The notes under the pieces: generated by a model
Told to the model about the DNA's origin: nothing
The model's database searches: none
Seen by the model: the letters and a program-made list of their open reading frames with translations, nothing else
Made by a program: the position numbers and the translations under genes
Shown: piece by piece, positions 8,589 through 18,544 of the stretch
How the letters are laid out: each line of letters opens with the position of its first letter
Position numbering within the stretch: the first letter of the stretch is position 1
Source: Haplomitrium mnioides
Lineage: Eukaryota > Marchantiophyta > Haplomitriopsida > Calobryales
Assembly (NCBI GenBank): GCA_049999725.1
Contig: JBNGIS010030112.1
Location: 1 to 32,713, forward strand
DNA length: 32,713 bases
Reading direction: 5' to 3'

Positions 8589-8850
8589 CAGAACCTGGGC
8601 TGCCAGGCATTTTCTCTGTATACATCATGAAGACAGTGTTTACTGGAATCTGGATGTTAGTAGTAATCTGGACTGAGGGTATAGGGCTACTTTGGTTTAC
8701 TAGGCTAGACCCAAAAAGGTACTGATAGGTTGATGGTTTTGCCACTTGGCCTGATTACTTGCCGCGGTTACAAACCTTGGCTGGTTGAAAGTAGATAAAC
8801 TTGTTTGCTTTCAGTCAGAAAAATTAAATAAATGTAATAAGGCCATATCC
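8589..8850 (+). mobile_element. LINE-A 3' end (ORF2 tail and 3'UTR)
   Basis: It starts in the last codons of ORF2 (ACAGAACCTGGGCTGCCAGG, as at 14367) and runs through the TTTACTGGAATCTG codons, the 3'UTR and the end TTGAAAGTAGATAAACTTG, with a short AT-rich tail near 8843. It is a 5'-truncated copy next to LINE-B on the opposite strand. Confidence 0.75.
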
Positions 8851-8887
8851 AATTCTACAGCCAAATAGTTCGAATGTATACATATAG

Positions 8888-9195
8888 AGTTATGAAGTTG
8901 TGGAGAGCAAAACTAACCACAAAAAGAAATCAATGGAAGCTGCAATAGTCTAGGAAAAACCTACACACATCACAACTGTGCAACACATGGAGTACAGCCT
9001 TCACGATGTGGTGTCAGACACAAAGTTTCAGACTATTCAGCCTCGTCATGTGTACCGGTGAGAAGCTGCCACAACTTCCTGCTAGTTTTGCCAGCTCCTA
9101 CAGCAGGTCCTAATCAATCTTTGCATTGAGTTTCTGCCACTTTCCCGAAGTCACGGGAAAACTCAGTCATGATCATGCCTAGCACTCCACCAAGA
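8888..9195 (-). repeat. REP-530 short copy
   Basis: Same sequence as 1463-1765 and 31058-31370. On the minus strand the short frame LGGVLGMIMTEFS ends with a stop at the same place as in the other copies. The homology ends at CACTCCACCAAGA. Confidence 0.7.
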
Positions 9196-10110
9196 CAATG
9201 GTCCAATGACGAGGAAGTTGCAGAAGAAATCTATTTTGACAGACCATCGTCCAATGAAACAACATATATAGTTCTTGTTCATCATCAACAGGTACCTTAC
9301 CTTGCCAGAAGTACAGAAAGTGAGTCCAAAAGACTTGGCCAAAGTGAATTCACCATCACAACACAAGTTGATGCAATTTCTGAAGATGGTATCACACTAC
9401 AATACCCCTCAACTGCAACAGAGTCAAGCTGACATGGCACCCACTAAAATGTTAAAGTCCACATATAAAATAAATAAATAATCTTCAACACTTTGGGCTC
9501 ACAGAGAAAATCCTGCATAACATTGAAATTCCAGAAACTGGCAGCTTGCCTTGTCAAACTCAACAGAATGTTCTGTTAATGTTGCAACTGTGGAAACAAC
9601 TCCTAGAAGTCCCTCAACTGCAAGTGTGATTACATGCGCCTCACTTGCTACAACCACAGCAGCGCTGGAGGCATCATATTCCATAGTCCATTCCACACCT
9701 GAGTCAAGAAAATAACGACAACCACAAACTAAAACCAGTTCAGATAAATTCAAAACACACTCTCCATATTTATTTTGAAATGGCAAACCACAAAAAGGGG
9801 CACAAGCGTTAGTTACAAATGGAGAAAATACTGGGACTCCTGATAAATGTAGTGAGGAGATTTGAAACAAAATGCACATGCCACATAAACCCTCAAGCAG
9901 AACTTTGAAGACTACTTCCTCTCTACTGTCCAAGACTAACCTAATGGAAACAGCAACTTCGTTCAATGTACACCTGAGTACAAGCAAAGAGATAAGCAAG
10001 AACAACCGTCACCAACAAGAAAAAACTAAGGAGCAGGAATCGAACATAGGAAAGGGACGCAAAAAATTTAAGGCAACACAGGTGAAGGTGCTGGTGAACT
10101 TTTGAATAGT
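9196..10110 (+). other. Decayed open region, unrecognised
   Basis: The plus strand is relatively open in one frame across most of this stretch. A Ser/Thr-rich segment at 9560-9715 is followed by a Lys/Gln-rich segment at 9872-10105 (HQQEKTKEQESNIGKGRKK); stops at about 9715, 9775 and 9865 separate them. An 87-codon frame at 9169-9432 covers the left part. The minus-strand 168-codon frame at 9499-10005 has no recognisable domain and is probably the antisense of this. It abuts an LTR-G copy at 10123, so it could be the internal part of that element, but I have no domain evidence. Confidence 0.3.
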
Positions 10111-10122
10111 TATTTGATTTCT

Positions 10123-10827
10123 CCCTAATTTAGATCCTATCTAGTTTGGACAGAGATCTGGGCAGAGTTCCATGTGGAGGCACCTTGTGGTGACAAGTGT
10201 CAGCACTAGGAAGCTCTTTAGGGCCATTTAAATTATTTTCTCCCTTCCATAAGAAAGGACCAGGCAAATACAGTATGCAAGTGCTCATATGCAGAATTGG
10301 TCGCAGCTGCGAGCAGGAGACTCGCAACTTCTTTACGCTCTAGCTGGTCCTCCCTGTTTGAAATTTTTCTGCCACTCCATGAAGAACTGCTCGCGAATCT
10401 CACAAAAACTGCTCGAGGCAGTTTTACCGCCCACGATGCTGGCCTTCAGAACCTTTATGAGCAGGGACTCATCACCTATTTGAGCCTTCACCAAAAAAAC
10501 TATGAGTAGGGACTCATCGCCTATTTCAGCCTTCTCAATAAACTATCAAGCTACATTCCGCGACGCCATCTTTCAAGACACGAGCTCCCCTTCACGAAAT
10601 CAACAAGAAGGCCATGCTTCTATGCCCGCTCTTTCATTCATTCTCCCGTTTTCTTTCTCCCGCTGCGGGTTCTCCTAAGACGTCCTTCTCCTGCTGCGAA
10701 TTGAATGTTAAGGACCTCCAGCGATCCTTCTCCTGCGACGCCCTTCTCCTGAGAAGCGACCATAAAGGAACTCCAGCACAAAGAACACTTCGCGGGCAGG
10801 ACCACGAATGATAAGGCACCTCCAGGA
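10123..10827 (+). repeat. LTR-G repeat, copy 3, cut by assembly gap
   Basis: 10130-10300 matches 170-350 (CATGTGGAGGCACCT, GGTGACAAGTGTCAGCAC, then GTGCTCA). It continues into a GCGA-rich region with TCGCAGCTGCGAGCAGG. At 10440-10540 there is a local repeat: ATGAGCAGGGACTCATC and ATGAGTAGGGACTCATC, 65 bp apart. The frames that extend across the gap are made mostly of N and are not genes. Confidence 0.5.
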
Positions 10828-11227
10828 NNNNNNNNNNNNNNNNNNNNNNNNNNNNNNNNNNNNNNNNNNNNNNNNNNNNNNNNNNNNNNNNNNNNNNNNN
10901 NNNNNNNNNNNNNNNNNNNNNNNNNNNNNNNNNNNNNNNNNNNNNNNNNNNNNNNNNNNNNNNNNNNNNNNNNNNNNNNNNNNNNNNNNNNNNNNNNNNN
11001 NNNNNNNNNNNNNNNNNNNNNNNNNNNNNNNNNNNNNNNNNNNNNNNNNNNNNNNNNNNNNNNNNNNNNNNNNNNNNNNNNNNNNNNNNNNNNNNNNNNN
11101 NNNNNNNNNNNNNNNNNNNNNNNNNNNNNNNNNNNNNNNNNNNNNNNNNNNNNNNNNNNNNNNNNNNNNNNNNNNNNNNNNNNNNNNNNNNNNNNNNNNN
11201 NNNNNNNNNNNNNNNNNNNNNNNNNNN
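10828..11227. other. Assembly gap (400 N)
   Basis: Unknown bases. The left flank ends CTCCAGGA and the right flank begins CTCCAGGA, so the two sides share 8 bp and may overlap in reality. Confidence 0.95.
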
Positions 11228-11711
11228 CTCCAGGACATATCGCGAGCATGAATAAATGCCTCCTCTGCATATTGCATGGAGCTGCGAAGTATGTTTTCGA
11301 CAGGCGCAACCCCCTCTCCTTTCCCTCTTGCTTGGGTTAGAATCGCAGAACGCAAGCAACTTCAGCGCAAGGACACATCTTGAGCAGGAAGAAGGACCAT
11401 GAATGTCAAGGAACTCTCGCATGCAGAAAAACGGACACTAGCACTCGCAGCGCGCAACACCCGTGGTCACGAACCCATCACGAAAAAACTCCAGCAATTT
11501 TATCTTATTTCATTTTTCCTTCTATAAAAGTTCTAACTCAAATCGCGAGCTGCAGGTGTCAAAATACTCGTCTTCTATACACGAGATCCATCAACGTCCA
11601 TCAAATGCTTTGTAGTGTGGAATAGACTCACACTCTTCATCTTGAAGGAGCCACGATAGCCATCAAATCTCTCGCCTCCGCCCGCTGCTGCGTGCTAGGT
11701 TTCCTTACACA
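11228..11711 (+). other. GCGA-containing stretch, probably LTR-G leader
   Basis: It holds TATCGCGAGC, AAATCGCGAGC and a TATA-like CTATAAAAGTTC near 11523. Short open frames (11380-11625) show no recognised domain. It ends where LINE-A ORF2 begins. Confidence 0.35.
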
Positions 11712-14457
11712 GGAAAAGGAAAACAGGTTAGTAGACTATTGGTCTGCTATTTTTAGCCACAGGACAGACGATCCGCTTAGAGTGACGGCCCAAGAAGAGA
11801 CACTCAGGCACATCCCCTCACGCATCTCCCCTGCGCAGTGGACCATGCTAGAAGACCCTCCCAGTGAACAAGAGTACATGAAGGCCTTGGCTAGCATCCG
11901 TGGGCTTATGTCTCCAGGACCAGATGGTCTACCTAGCGAATTCCACAAATGTTGCTGGAAGTGGATTGCAAGAGACTACGCAGCGATGATCCCAGAAGCT
12001 GTTAGACGACAATGGTTCAAAGTTGTGCTCAACAAAGGTACAAGGGTGGAGATAAGACTCTAGTCTCCAACTGGAAACCCATCTCCCTTCTGAACACCTC
12101 TTACAAGATTTTTGCCAAAGTAATGTCCACTAGGTTGCAAAAAGTTCTGGCAGGGATTATTAATACAGAGCAATCAGCCTTTCTGCCGAATAGATACATC
12201 CTTGACAATGTGATTTCTGCAATCAAAACCAAGGATTGGGCTCTATCATCAGGACAAGACTGTCTTTTCCTGAAAGTGGACTTCGAGAAAGCTTATGACA
12301 CAGTGGACTGGGAGTTCTTGTTGAAAGTATTAGAGACCATGGGATTTGGTCAAAAATTCATTGGATATGTGAAGGTGACAACAACAAATGCCACTTCTGC
12401 AATCAATCTTAACGGTATTCACTCCTGCTCCATCCCTATCCAGCGATCGGATCAAGGTTTCCCTCTAGCTCCTTCTCTGTATCTCGTAGTAGCGGATGCA
12501 CTAGGACACCTTCTCAATAACGCAGCGCTCAACAAACAATTAAACGGGATATCTATTCCATTGGGTAGGCACCATCTGTTCTCCCAATATGCAGATGACA
12601 CTCTTCTATCCTTGGCAGGAGAAGAACAGAACTTGCTAAAGGCGGTAAAGGTGCTGGGTACCTTCTCCAAGGCTTCTGGACAGAACATCAACTGGGAAAA
12701 ATCTTCCGCCATTTGGATGAGTTCGTGACCTAGACCGCAAGGGTGGAAGGTTGGCTGTAACTGGGAATGGACAGAAAAGGATACAACGTTAAAAGTCCTT
12801 GGTATTCCGTTTGGCCTCCAAAGTGGTATACAAGGAATATATGCGCATACTCAAGCCCTGCTGGGGAAGTGGATTATGAAGACTGTTCTGCCAGGGGACT
12901 CTACATACAAAACGTTCTTAATGTATAGAGCCAGCCAAGCTAGACCACTTAGTAAACTAGGTTCGGGTCACTCCCTACTGTGGGCAGTTGCTGACTGCAG
13001 ATCTTCATGTTGGTCTACCTCTGAGCTGTGGAAGGAGATATGGCATGCTTGGTCCGTGCTCAAAAGATCCATCAAACAGAAGGCTCCTGAGTCTTTTGAA
13101 GAGGTGGTGAGCATAAACATCTGGTGGAATAAACTGGGAGATAATTCACTGCTGGCAGCAAACAAGAGCTGGCCAGCCTTGAGATGGTCTCAGGCAGGGA
13201 TCAAGGTAATTGCGGACATTTGGAATCACCAAACATATGAGTTCCTTAAGTGGGCAGAGGTGCAAGAACCATACCAGCTTCACAAAAGGCATGAGCGGAA
13301 ATGGTATGACCTGATTGCTAAGATCCCTGACAGGTGGGTGTCTTTCCTACTTGAGGGGCCAGGCCACATAAGAAAAGGAGACTGGAGCGGAGTTTCACAT
13401 CTGACCTGGAGACACACCCGGTTGCTATATCCTTGTGGAGTGCTGATACTGATCTGAAGGCGGGAAACATGATTCAGTCTTCTGCGCTACCCCATTCTTG
13501 CTCATGGTTCTTTGTCACCCCAATGGATGCGATGCTGGCAGAAGGATGTAGACCCCAGCTTCCTCTTTCAGTGATTATGAGGAAAATGAGAGTATGCTCA
13601 GTGACCAAAGATCAGAAAGCTGAGTATAAAATACTTGGATCAGTGATTGGAGAGGGAGATTGGGACCCTGGAATGTGGGTCTCGAAGGATAACTCCCCCC
13701 TCAGCAGCTATTCCACCAAGAAAGGCCGTTGATTCATCTTGGACCGACCATCTACAATCATTCCGGTTCTGTAACGATGGAAAGCACACAGTTCAGTCGA
13801 CTCTACATACTCATCCAGATGGACTGATGTATGGAATGCGAGCAGATCAGCAAAAGAGGCCACATTAATGTGGCTTATTGTCCAAAGAGGTGTGCAAGTC
13901 GGGAGCTTCAGGAAAAAGACAGAAAAGCCTGGCTTTGAGATTGATGCAAGTTGTGCCTGCTGCAAGGAGGACGTACTGGAAGATCTCATTCACAGTTTCT
14001 GGATTTGTCCTAGGATCAGCGCCATCTGCAAATGGGCAGGGAATATCATTAACAGATTAGTGTTCTCCATTTGGGAGAACACCAAAAGGTGGAAGCCAAC
14101 CTGGCAGCAATGCATCCTAGGCGACAGAATACCTAAAGCACTGGTCGTAGCTCAAAAGATCTGGTCTTTACTAAGAGGAATAGTACTTTACTCCATATGG
14201 CTCTCTAGAAACGCTATAGTTTTCGAGAAGTCACACATGGATATGTACTGCTTGAAAAAAAAAATCTGAATGAGACTGGTTGAGTACGGAAAGAAAGCTT
14301 GGCATGGTGCTTGTAGAGACTGGTTGAAGACTCATAATGAAGAGAAGACAGACAACATTCTTGAAACCTTTGACAGAACCTGGGGCGCCAGGCATTTGCT
14401 TTGTATACGTGATGAAGACACTGTTTACTGGAATCTGAATGTTAGTAATCTGGATTG
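11712..14457 (+). pseudogene. LINE-A ORF2: reverse transcriptase to zf-RVT (near-complete C-terminal two thirds)
   Basis: ORF2 of a plant L1-type LINE makes the endonuclease and reverse transcriptase for target-primed insertion. The endonuclease domain is absent here. Visible in order: SPGPDGLPSEFHKCCW (about 11910-11960); NWKPISLLNTSYKIFAK; EQSAFLPNRYILDNVISA; motif A KVDFEKAYDTVDW (12273-12311); motif B-like QRSDQGFPLAPSLYL; motif C QYADD (YADD 12588-12599); then thumb and connection (ALLGKW, WNKLGDNSL, WYDLIAKIPDRW) and a zf-RVT-like finger CACCKED...LIHSFWICP (about 13950-14010). It is dead: frameshifts near 12030 and 13440-13730, a TGA after the YADD part (12726), further stops near 13732, and TGA for Trp in IWMRL (14267). 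The frame pieces are 11692-12063, 12012-12728, 12876-13457, 13433-13732 and 13868-14269. It is the best reference copy here for LINE-A. Confidence 0.9.
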
Positions 14458-14611
14458 AGGGTATTGGGTTACTTTGGTTTGCCAGGCTAGATCCTGAAAG
14501 GGATTGAATGGTTGTTGGTTTTGCAGCTCGGCCTGATTGCTGGCCGCAGGTGTACCTTTGATGCTTGAAAGTAAATAAAGTTGTTTGCATTCGGTCAAGA
14601 AAAAAAATAAA
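14458..14611 (+). mobile_element. LINE-A 3'UTR and A-rich tail
   Basis: It follows the ORF2 stop (GGATTGA). The body reads GGTATTGGGTTACTTTGG to TTGAAAGTAAATAAAGTTG, with an AATAAA-like signal, then AAGAAAAAAAATAAA. The same 3'UTR is found at 5043-5160 (-), 8680-8845 (+), 17890-18045 (+), 24598-24660 (-) and 32306-32420 (-). Confidence 0.85.
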
Positions 14612-14627
14612 GAGAAGAGACAGATTT

Positions 14628-14698
14628 TCTAGGCTAGTTTCTGAAGGGGATTGAGTGTTGTTGTTTTGCTACCCAGCGTGATTATTAGCCACAGCTTT
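14628..14698 (+). repeat. Second LINE-A 3'UTR scrap
   Basis: CTAGGCTAGTTTCTGAAGGG to GATTATTAGCCACAGC aligns with the middle of the LINE-A 3'UTR (14485-14550). It directly follows the complete 3' end. No tail. Confidence 0.55.
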
Positions 14699-14703
14699 TA
14701 GCA

Positions 14704-14795
14704 ACTCTGAGGTGTTGATTTCAACTGCCATGTTTAGAGCTTTCATCTTTTGTCCATCAACAAAGGTGTAAAAGTTTGTGGTGAGCAAAGTCAAA
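14704..14795 (-). other. Possible host exon fragment
   Basis: The minus strand reads TNFYTFVDGQKMKALNMAVE INTSEL without a stop, next to the LINE-A 3' scrap. The composition is protein-like and does not resemble the retroelements here. I could not fix its splice sites, and its phase does not join simply to the exon at 15119-15264. No family recognised. Confidence 0.25.
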
Positions 14796-15118
14796 CACCT
14801 ACACCTAGTGTATTAGTTGATCAATCACAACGGAGATTCCTTGCACGACTCTCACTGCTCTACAACTTGCCAACTAGCTCAATGGAAATCTCAGATTACA
14901 ATCATAGATAATGTCCACTTTAGCCCAACAAGGTTTTAATTTTAAAAAAACTCCTGAAGATTATATACATGATACAAGGAAACCATCTCATCTTCAGAGA
15001 TATAACTAAGCTAACAAGAGAAAAGGATGTGGGAGAAATATAGTCAGAAGCACATCAAGAGGAGGGAGGGAACTTCACAAACATCTGAGTAAAACAAGAG
15101 AAAATGTAGCCCACCTAC

Positions 15119-15264
15119 TTGTAAAATGCTAACGTAAGTCTGAAACATATGATTTAAACTGCCTCCAAAATAGTCAACAGTTAAATGGGACAGTAGGGTA
15201 TAGACAGATCCTGGTACTCCTTGTTGGGGAGGACCATACAAATGAAAAAATAATAATGCAGTGA
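15119..15264 (-). CDS. Possible exon of an unrecognised host gene
   Basis: A 146-bp minus-strand block runs from an acceptor (GCTTCAG|TCACTG) to a donor (TTACAA|GTAGGT). It reads TALLFFHLYGPPQQGVPG, SVYTLLSHLTVDYFGG and SLNHMFQTYVSILQ. It begins with two bases of a split codon. The candidate exon at 15538-15601 ends with one base of a split codon, so the two are phase-compatible (G|TC, Val). No domain recognised. The region 14.8-16.0 kb is AT-rich and largely free of recognisable repeats, as expected of an intron-bearing host gene. Coding status is inference from splice signals and protein-like composition only. Confidence 0.35.
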
Positions 15265-15537
15265 CTGAAGCACCAATTACTTTACAATTCTATTCCCACA
15301 ATACTATTTCAAAAGGACTTCATTGAATTGCCATCAAAGGTTCTCATGCAGACCTAGCAAATTCATAGTCGCCCCATCCACATTTTCGCTCATATTTTCT
15401 GGTTTTTACTGAGAAGAAGCTTTACTTGAAATTCAAATGCTATATTGAGCAAACAAGAAAGGCACCCATGTCATAAGAAAATCCATAAATGCAGAAACCA
15501 TATTCTTTTAACCAAGTTGCAAACTTCACAAACAAAC

Positions 15538-15601
15538 CTTTTGCTTTACTTTGAAACATCCCAGACACAGCAATAAGACTCTCTTCATAGCCATCTCCAA
15601 C
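15538..15601 (-). CDS. Possible exon of an unrecognised host gene
   Basis: A 64-bp minus-strand block from acceptor TTTATTGCAG|GTTGGAG to donor GCAAAAG|GTTTGT. It reads VGDGYEESLIAVSGMFQSKAK and leaves phase 1, which fits the exon at 15119-15264. If the donor is not used, the same frame stays open for 33 more codons (WLKEYGFCIYGF) to a TAG near 15440. No family recognised. Confidence 0.35.
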
Positions 15602-16197
15602 CTGCAATAAAATTGGAAGATATAATTTTAAACATGGACTAAAAGCTACCTTGGAAATAGTTTAAGAACAAGAAATTATGCAAGCATGTAATGTTAACTC
15701 AATGCAGCATACATATAGCCCAATACAACCCAACCAATATATTAAGAATTCATTGATAGGTGTCAGTGGAGCAATTACTCCCGACAATCATCCAGCTGGA
15801 GGTCTTTCCCAGGACTCGATCCTGAAGACGGTTTTTTTAGAAAAAAATTGTCTATTTTTCGTTCGTTACTTCGGCTAGAATATATTTTTGGTTTCCTGCA
15901 TCTACTTTTGAGATGCCTCCCAAAGATGCGTATAGCAGCAGTACAAGGTGAAACAAAGTAGAACCACAGGGCCAAATGCACAAGTTAATTCATTTACGAA
16001 GCAAGAGACATACTGACACATCACACCATTTACAAAGAAACTGTATTTGTCCTACAATCACCCTTTACCAGACACTTCAGTCTGAGAACCCTCAATCCTT
16101 TTTCCTTCTTTTTTCTTAACCTTCAAGATCTCTCGACAAACACTGATGGCATCAATTTAACAGACAAAAACTCGATAACAATCACGATCTTTAATCT
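15602..16197. other. AT-rich stretch, no gene seen
   Basis: Probably intronic or intergenic. Short frames at 15678-15981 overlap on both strands and show no motif. A T-rich run (GGTTTTTTTAG) lies near 15830. Confidence 0.4.
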
Positions 16198-16326
16198 AAC
16201 TAAGCCAAACAAATGAGGCAGACATTCTCACTAAACCTTTGAAGCCAACCCTATTTATAAGCCTGAGAGGTCTTATTGAGACATCGAGCTCAATTAGGGT
16301 TACTACTGGCTATGAGCCAGGCTGAC
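16198..16326 (+). pseudogene. pol: Copia pol 3' end (RNase H C-terminus)
   Basis: The frame reads EADILTKPL, then ETSSSIRVTTGYEPG and a stop inside the LTR. The intact element on the minus strand ends DQVADILTKSL, then ETSSSIRRSTGYGPG. Only about 40 codons remain. The pol frame enters the LTR and stops about 50 bp in, as it does in the 20.2-kb element, so the overlap is a family trait. Confidence 0.85.
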
Positions 16327-16604
16327 ATGGCAGCCTGTGTGTTTTGTGTTTTAGGGTTGAACATAATTTCGAACCCTAAATTCAGTCTTGTGATATCAAC
16401 CCTAAGTTTAGTTTATGTGGCTACGGAGGCTAGCCTTGTGAGTATATAAAGAAGTGGGGGGCACTCACTCCATACACACACTCTTTCTTGCTTGCTTGCT
16501 GTGGAGATACTTTTGATAATAAAGTATATGAGAAGAAGCTGAATAATCAGGCTTCACAATTCTCAGCTACAGCTGTTTTGATCTCTCTATGTTTTTTTTC
16601 AACA
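16274..16604 (+). repeat. Copia 3' LTR, complete
   Basis: It starts TATTGAGACATCGAGC (family start TGTTGAGAC) and ends TTTTCAACA, about 331 bp. TATA box TATATAAAG at 16443-16451. GCTTGCTTGCTGT, GAGAAGAAGCTGA and TCTCAGCTACAGCT match the LTR ending at 3246. It is preceded by the pol end, so it is a 3' LTR whose element has lost everything upstream. Confidence 0.85.
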
Positions 16605-16686
16605 GGTCTGTTACACCAAAAATAAGTACACACTGAAAACTAACGATCTCCATAGATACCAAGCACGCACTGAAAAAGACTGTGAA

Positions 16687-16812
16687 TAGTCAATCTTGAT
16701 GATTTTCTGGATTGATGGCCTGGGGCTAGTGACACACCTCAGGAGAACATGTGATAGATTCTATTGTTCAGTAGCTCTCACTGGATACCTGTGTGTCCCG
16801 ACTTGGCTATTT
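16687..16812 (+). repeat. LINE-C 3' segment
   Basis: CAGGAGAACATGTGATAGATTC to TGTGTCCCGACTTGGCTA matches 30293-30360 (AGAGAACATGCGATAGATTT to TGTGTCCCAACTTGGCTA) and 24925-24990. It runs into LINE-A sequence without its own A tail. Confidence 0.6.
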
Positions 16813-17890
16813 TAAAAAGAGTAGACTGCACCAGAGTTTTCCACCTGCACAAGAGACCCACCCGATCGCAATATCTTTATGGAGTGTGAAGAGTGCTGAT
16901 ACTGATCTGAAAGCAGGCATCGTGACTCGGGATTCTTCTCTGCCCCGTTCATGCTCATGGTTCTTTGCTACCTCTATATATCTACCATGTTGACCAAAGG
17001 AAATCGACCCCAGCTCCTCCTTCAGTGATTATGAGAAAAATGAGAGTTTGCACAGTGCCCAAAGGTCAGATTGCTGCGTATAAATTACTTGGCTCCTTTA
17101 TCGGAGAGGGAGATTGGGACCCTGGAATATGGGTCTGGAAAGATAACGCCCCCCTCAGCAGCCACCCCACCAAGAAAGGCCATCAGTTCGTCCTGGACCG
17201 GCCGTCTACAATCATTCCAGTTCTGGAAACACTGGAAACGACACGGTTCTATTGACACTGCACACTCCTCCAGATTGACTGACATATGGAATGAGAACAG
17301 ATTAGCCAAAGAGGCCTCATTAATGTGGCTTATTGTCCAAAGAGGTGTGCAAGTTGGGAGCTTCAGAAAAAAAACAGAGATGCCGGGCATTGAGATTGAA
17401 CCAAGATGTGTCTGCTGCAGGAGGATTTACTGGAAGATTTCATTCACTGTTTCTGGCTTTGTCCTAGCATCAGCACTATCTGGAGATGGGAAGCAAACAT
17501 TATTAACAGATTAGTATTCTCCATTTTGGGGAACACTAAACCTTGGAAGCCAACCTGGCAGCAATGCATACTAGGCAACAGAACCCCAAAGGCACTCATC
17601 GTAGCTCAAGAGGAACAGTACTTTACTCCATATGGCTATCTGGGAATGCTTTAGTGTTCGAGAAGTCCCAGATGGATATCTACTGCTCAAAAAACAAAAT
17701 ATGGATGAGACTGATTCAGTACAAAACGAAAGCTTGTCGTGATGCTTGTGAAGACTGGATAAAGGCTCAAAATGAAGAGAAAAGAGAAAACATTCTTGAA
17801 ACCTTTGAAAGAACATGGAGTGCAAGGCATTGCTCTGTAGCCGTGATGAGGACTCAGTTTACTGGAACTGTGAGGTTAGTAGTAATCTGG
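16813..17890 (+). pseudogene. LINE-A ORF2, C-terminal third
   Basis: It covers the part of ORF2 after the RT: SADTDLKAGI, LPRSCSWFFAT, SVIMRKMRVC, GSFIGEGDWDPGIWV, MWLIVQRGVQVGSF, the zf-RVT-like finger CVCCRR...IHCFWLCPS (about 17405-17465), LVFSILGNTKPWKPTWQQC, and the end IWMRLIQYKTKAC and NILETFERTW. It matches 13400-14457 in order. Several frameshifts split it into the frames 16793-16993, 16965-17255, 17071-17514, 17406-17654 and 17543-17944. It cannot make an active protein. Confidence 0.85.
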
Positions 17891-18045
17891 ATTGAGGGCA
17901 TTGGGTTACTGTTGTTTACCAGGCTAGATTCCAAAAGCGACTGATTGGTTGCTAGCTTTCGCCACTCGGCCAGACTGCTGGCTGCGGTTCTTTCCTAAAG
18001 GGTTGAAAGTAAATAAGGTTGTTTGCTTCCCAGTTCAAAAAATAA
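17891..18045 (+). mobile_element. LINE-A 3'UTR of the same copy
   Basis: GGCATTGGGTTACTG to TTGAAAGTAAATAAGGTTG then TTCAAAAAATAAG. Same 3'UTR as 14458-14611. Confidence 0.8.
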
Positions 18046-18209
18046 GTAACTAAAAGTGAGCTTCATCTGAATTTCCAACACCAATAAATCTCAATGCAGT
18101 AAGTGTCACCAGCATACAGACGTTCGTCACCTATGTACCAGAATCCAATCCACCTTTTGGCTTCTCAGCAAGCCCGGGAACTCAAGAAGCTTTAAATGTC
18201 ACCAGCATG

Positions 18210-18543
18210 GAGAAGTTCTTCACATATGTAGCAGAATCGAATTGAGCAACAAGTTCAGCCTGATGACCAAAAATGTCCAGCGAGAAGGCAGCAGTATGGA
18301 TTCAGCACTAGTTGCAAAGAAGGACAAGGTTCCAAAGTGTACATATTGCAAAAGGAGTGGGCACTTGGAGAAGGACTGCTGAGATGAAGCATGGAAAACC
18401 TGCTTCAAATGGCAAGTCCAAATTCAACAACAGCTACACCGAACTAAAGCCAACAGAGGCAAGGGCAAGACCAAGACAAGTGACAGAGCTAATGCAAGAC
18501 AGCACAAATGATCAGCATGAGCTAGTCATAGCAGATTCATCAT
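18210..18543 (+). pseudogene. gag: Copia gag, CCHC-knuckle region
   Basis: One frame reads MDSALVAKKDKVPK, then CTYCKRSGHLEKDC, a perfect CX2CX4HX4C knuckle (18337-18378), followed by a TGA where copia proteins usually have Trp, then a basic stretch (KANRGKGKTKTSDRANARQ). The knuckle binds the element's RNA in the particle. An upstream part (18205-18290) keeps the frame with NKFSLMTKNVQRE. It is not contiguous with another copia piece. It lies between a LINE-A 3' end and a LINE-B tail, so it is an isolated relic. Confidence 0.75.
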
Positions 18544-18544
18544 T

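Noticed and set aside
9499-10005. 168-codon minus-strand frame
   Set aside because: No domain or splice context. The plus strand of the same stretch has a more protein-like, though broken, frame.
10634-11422. Long frames across the N gap
   Set aside because: Most of their length is unknown bases; the gap removes stops artificially.
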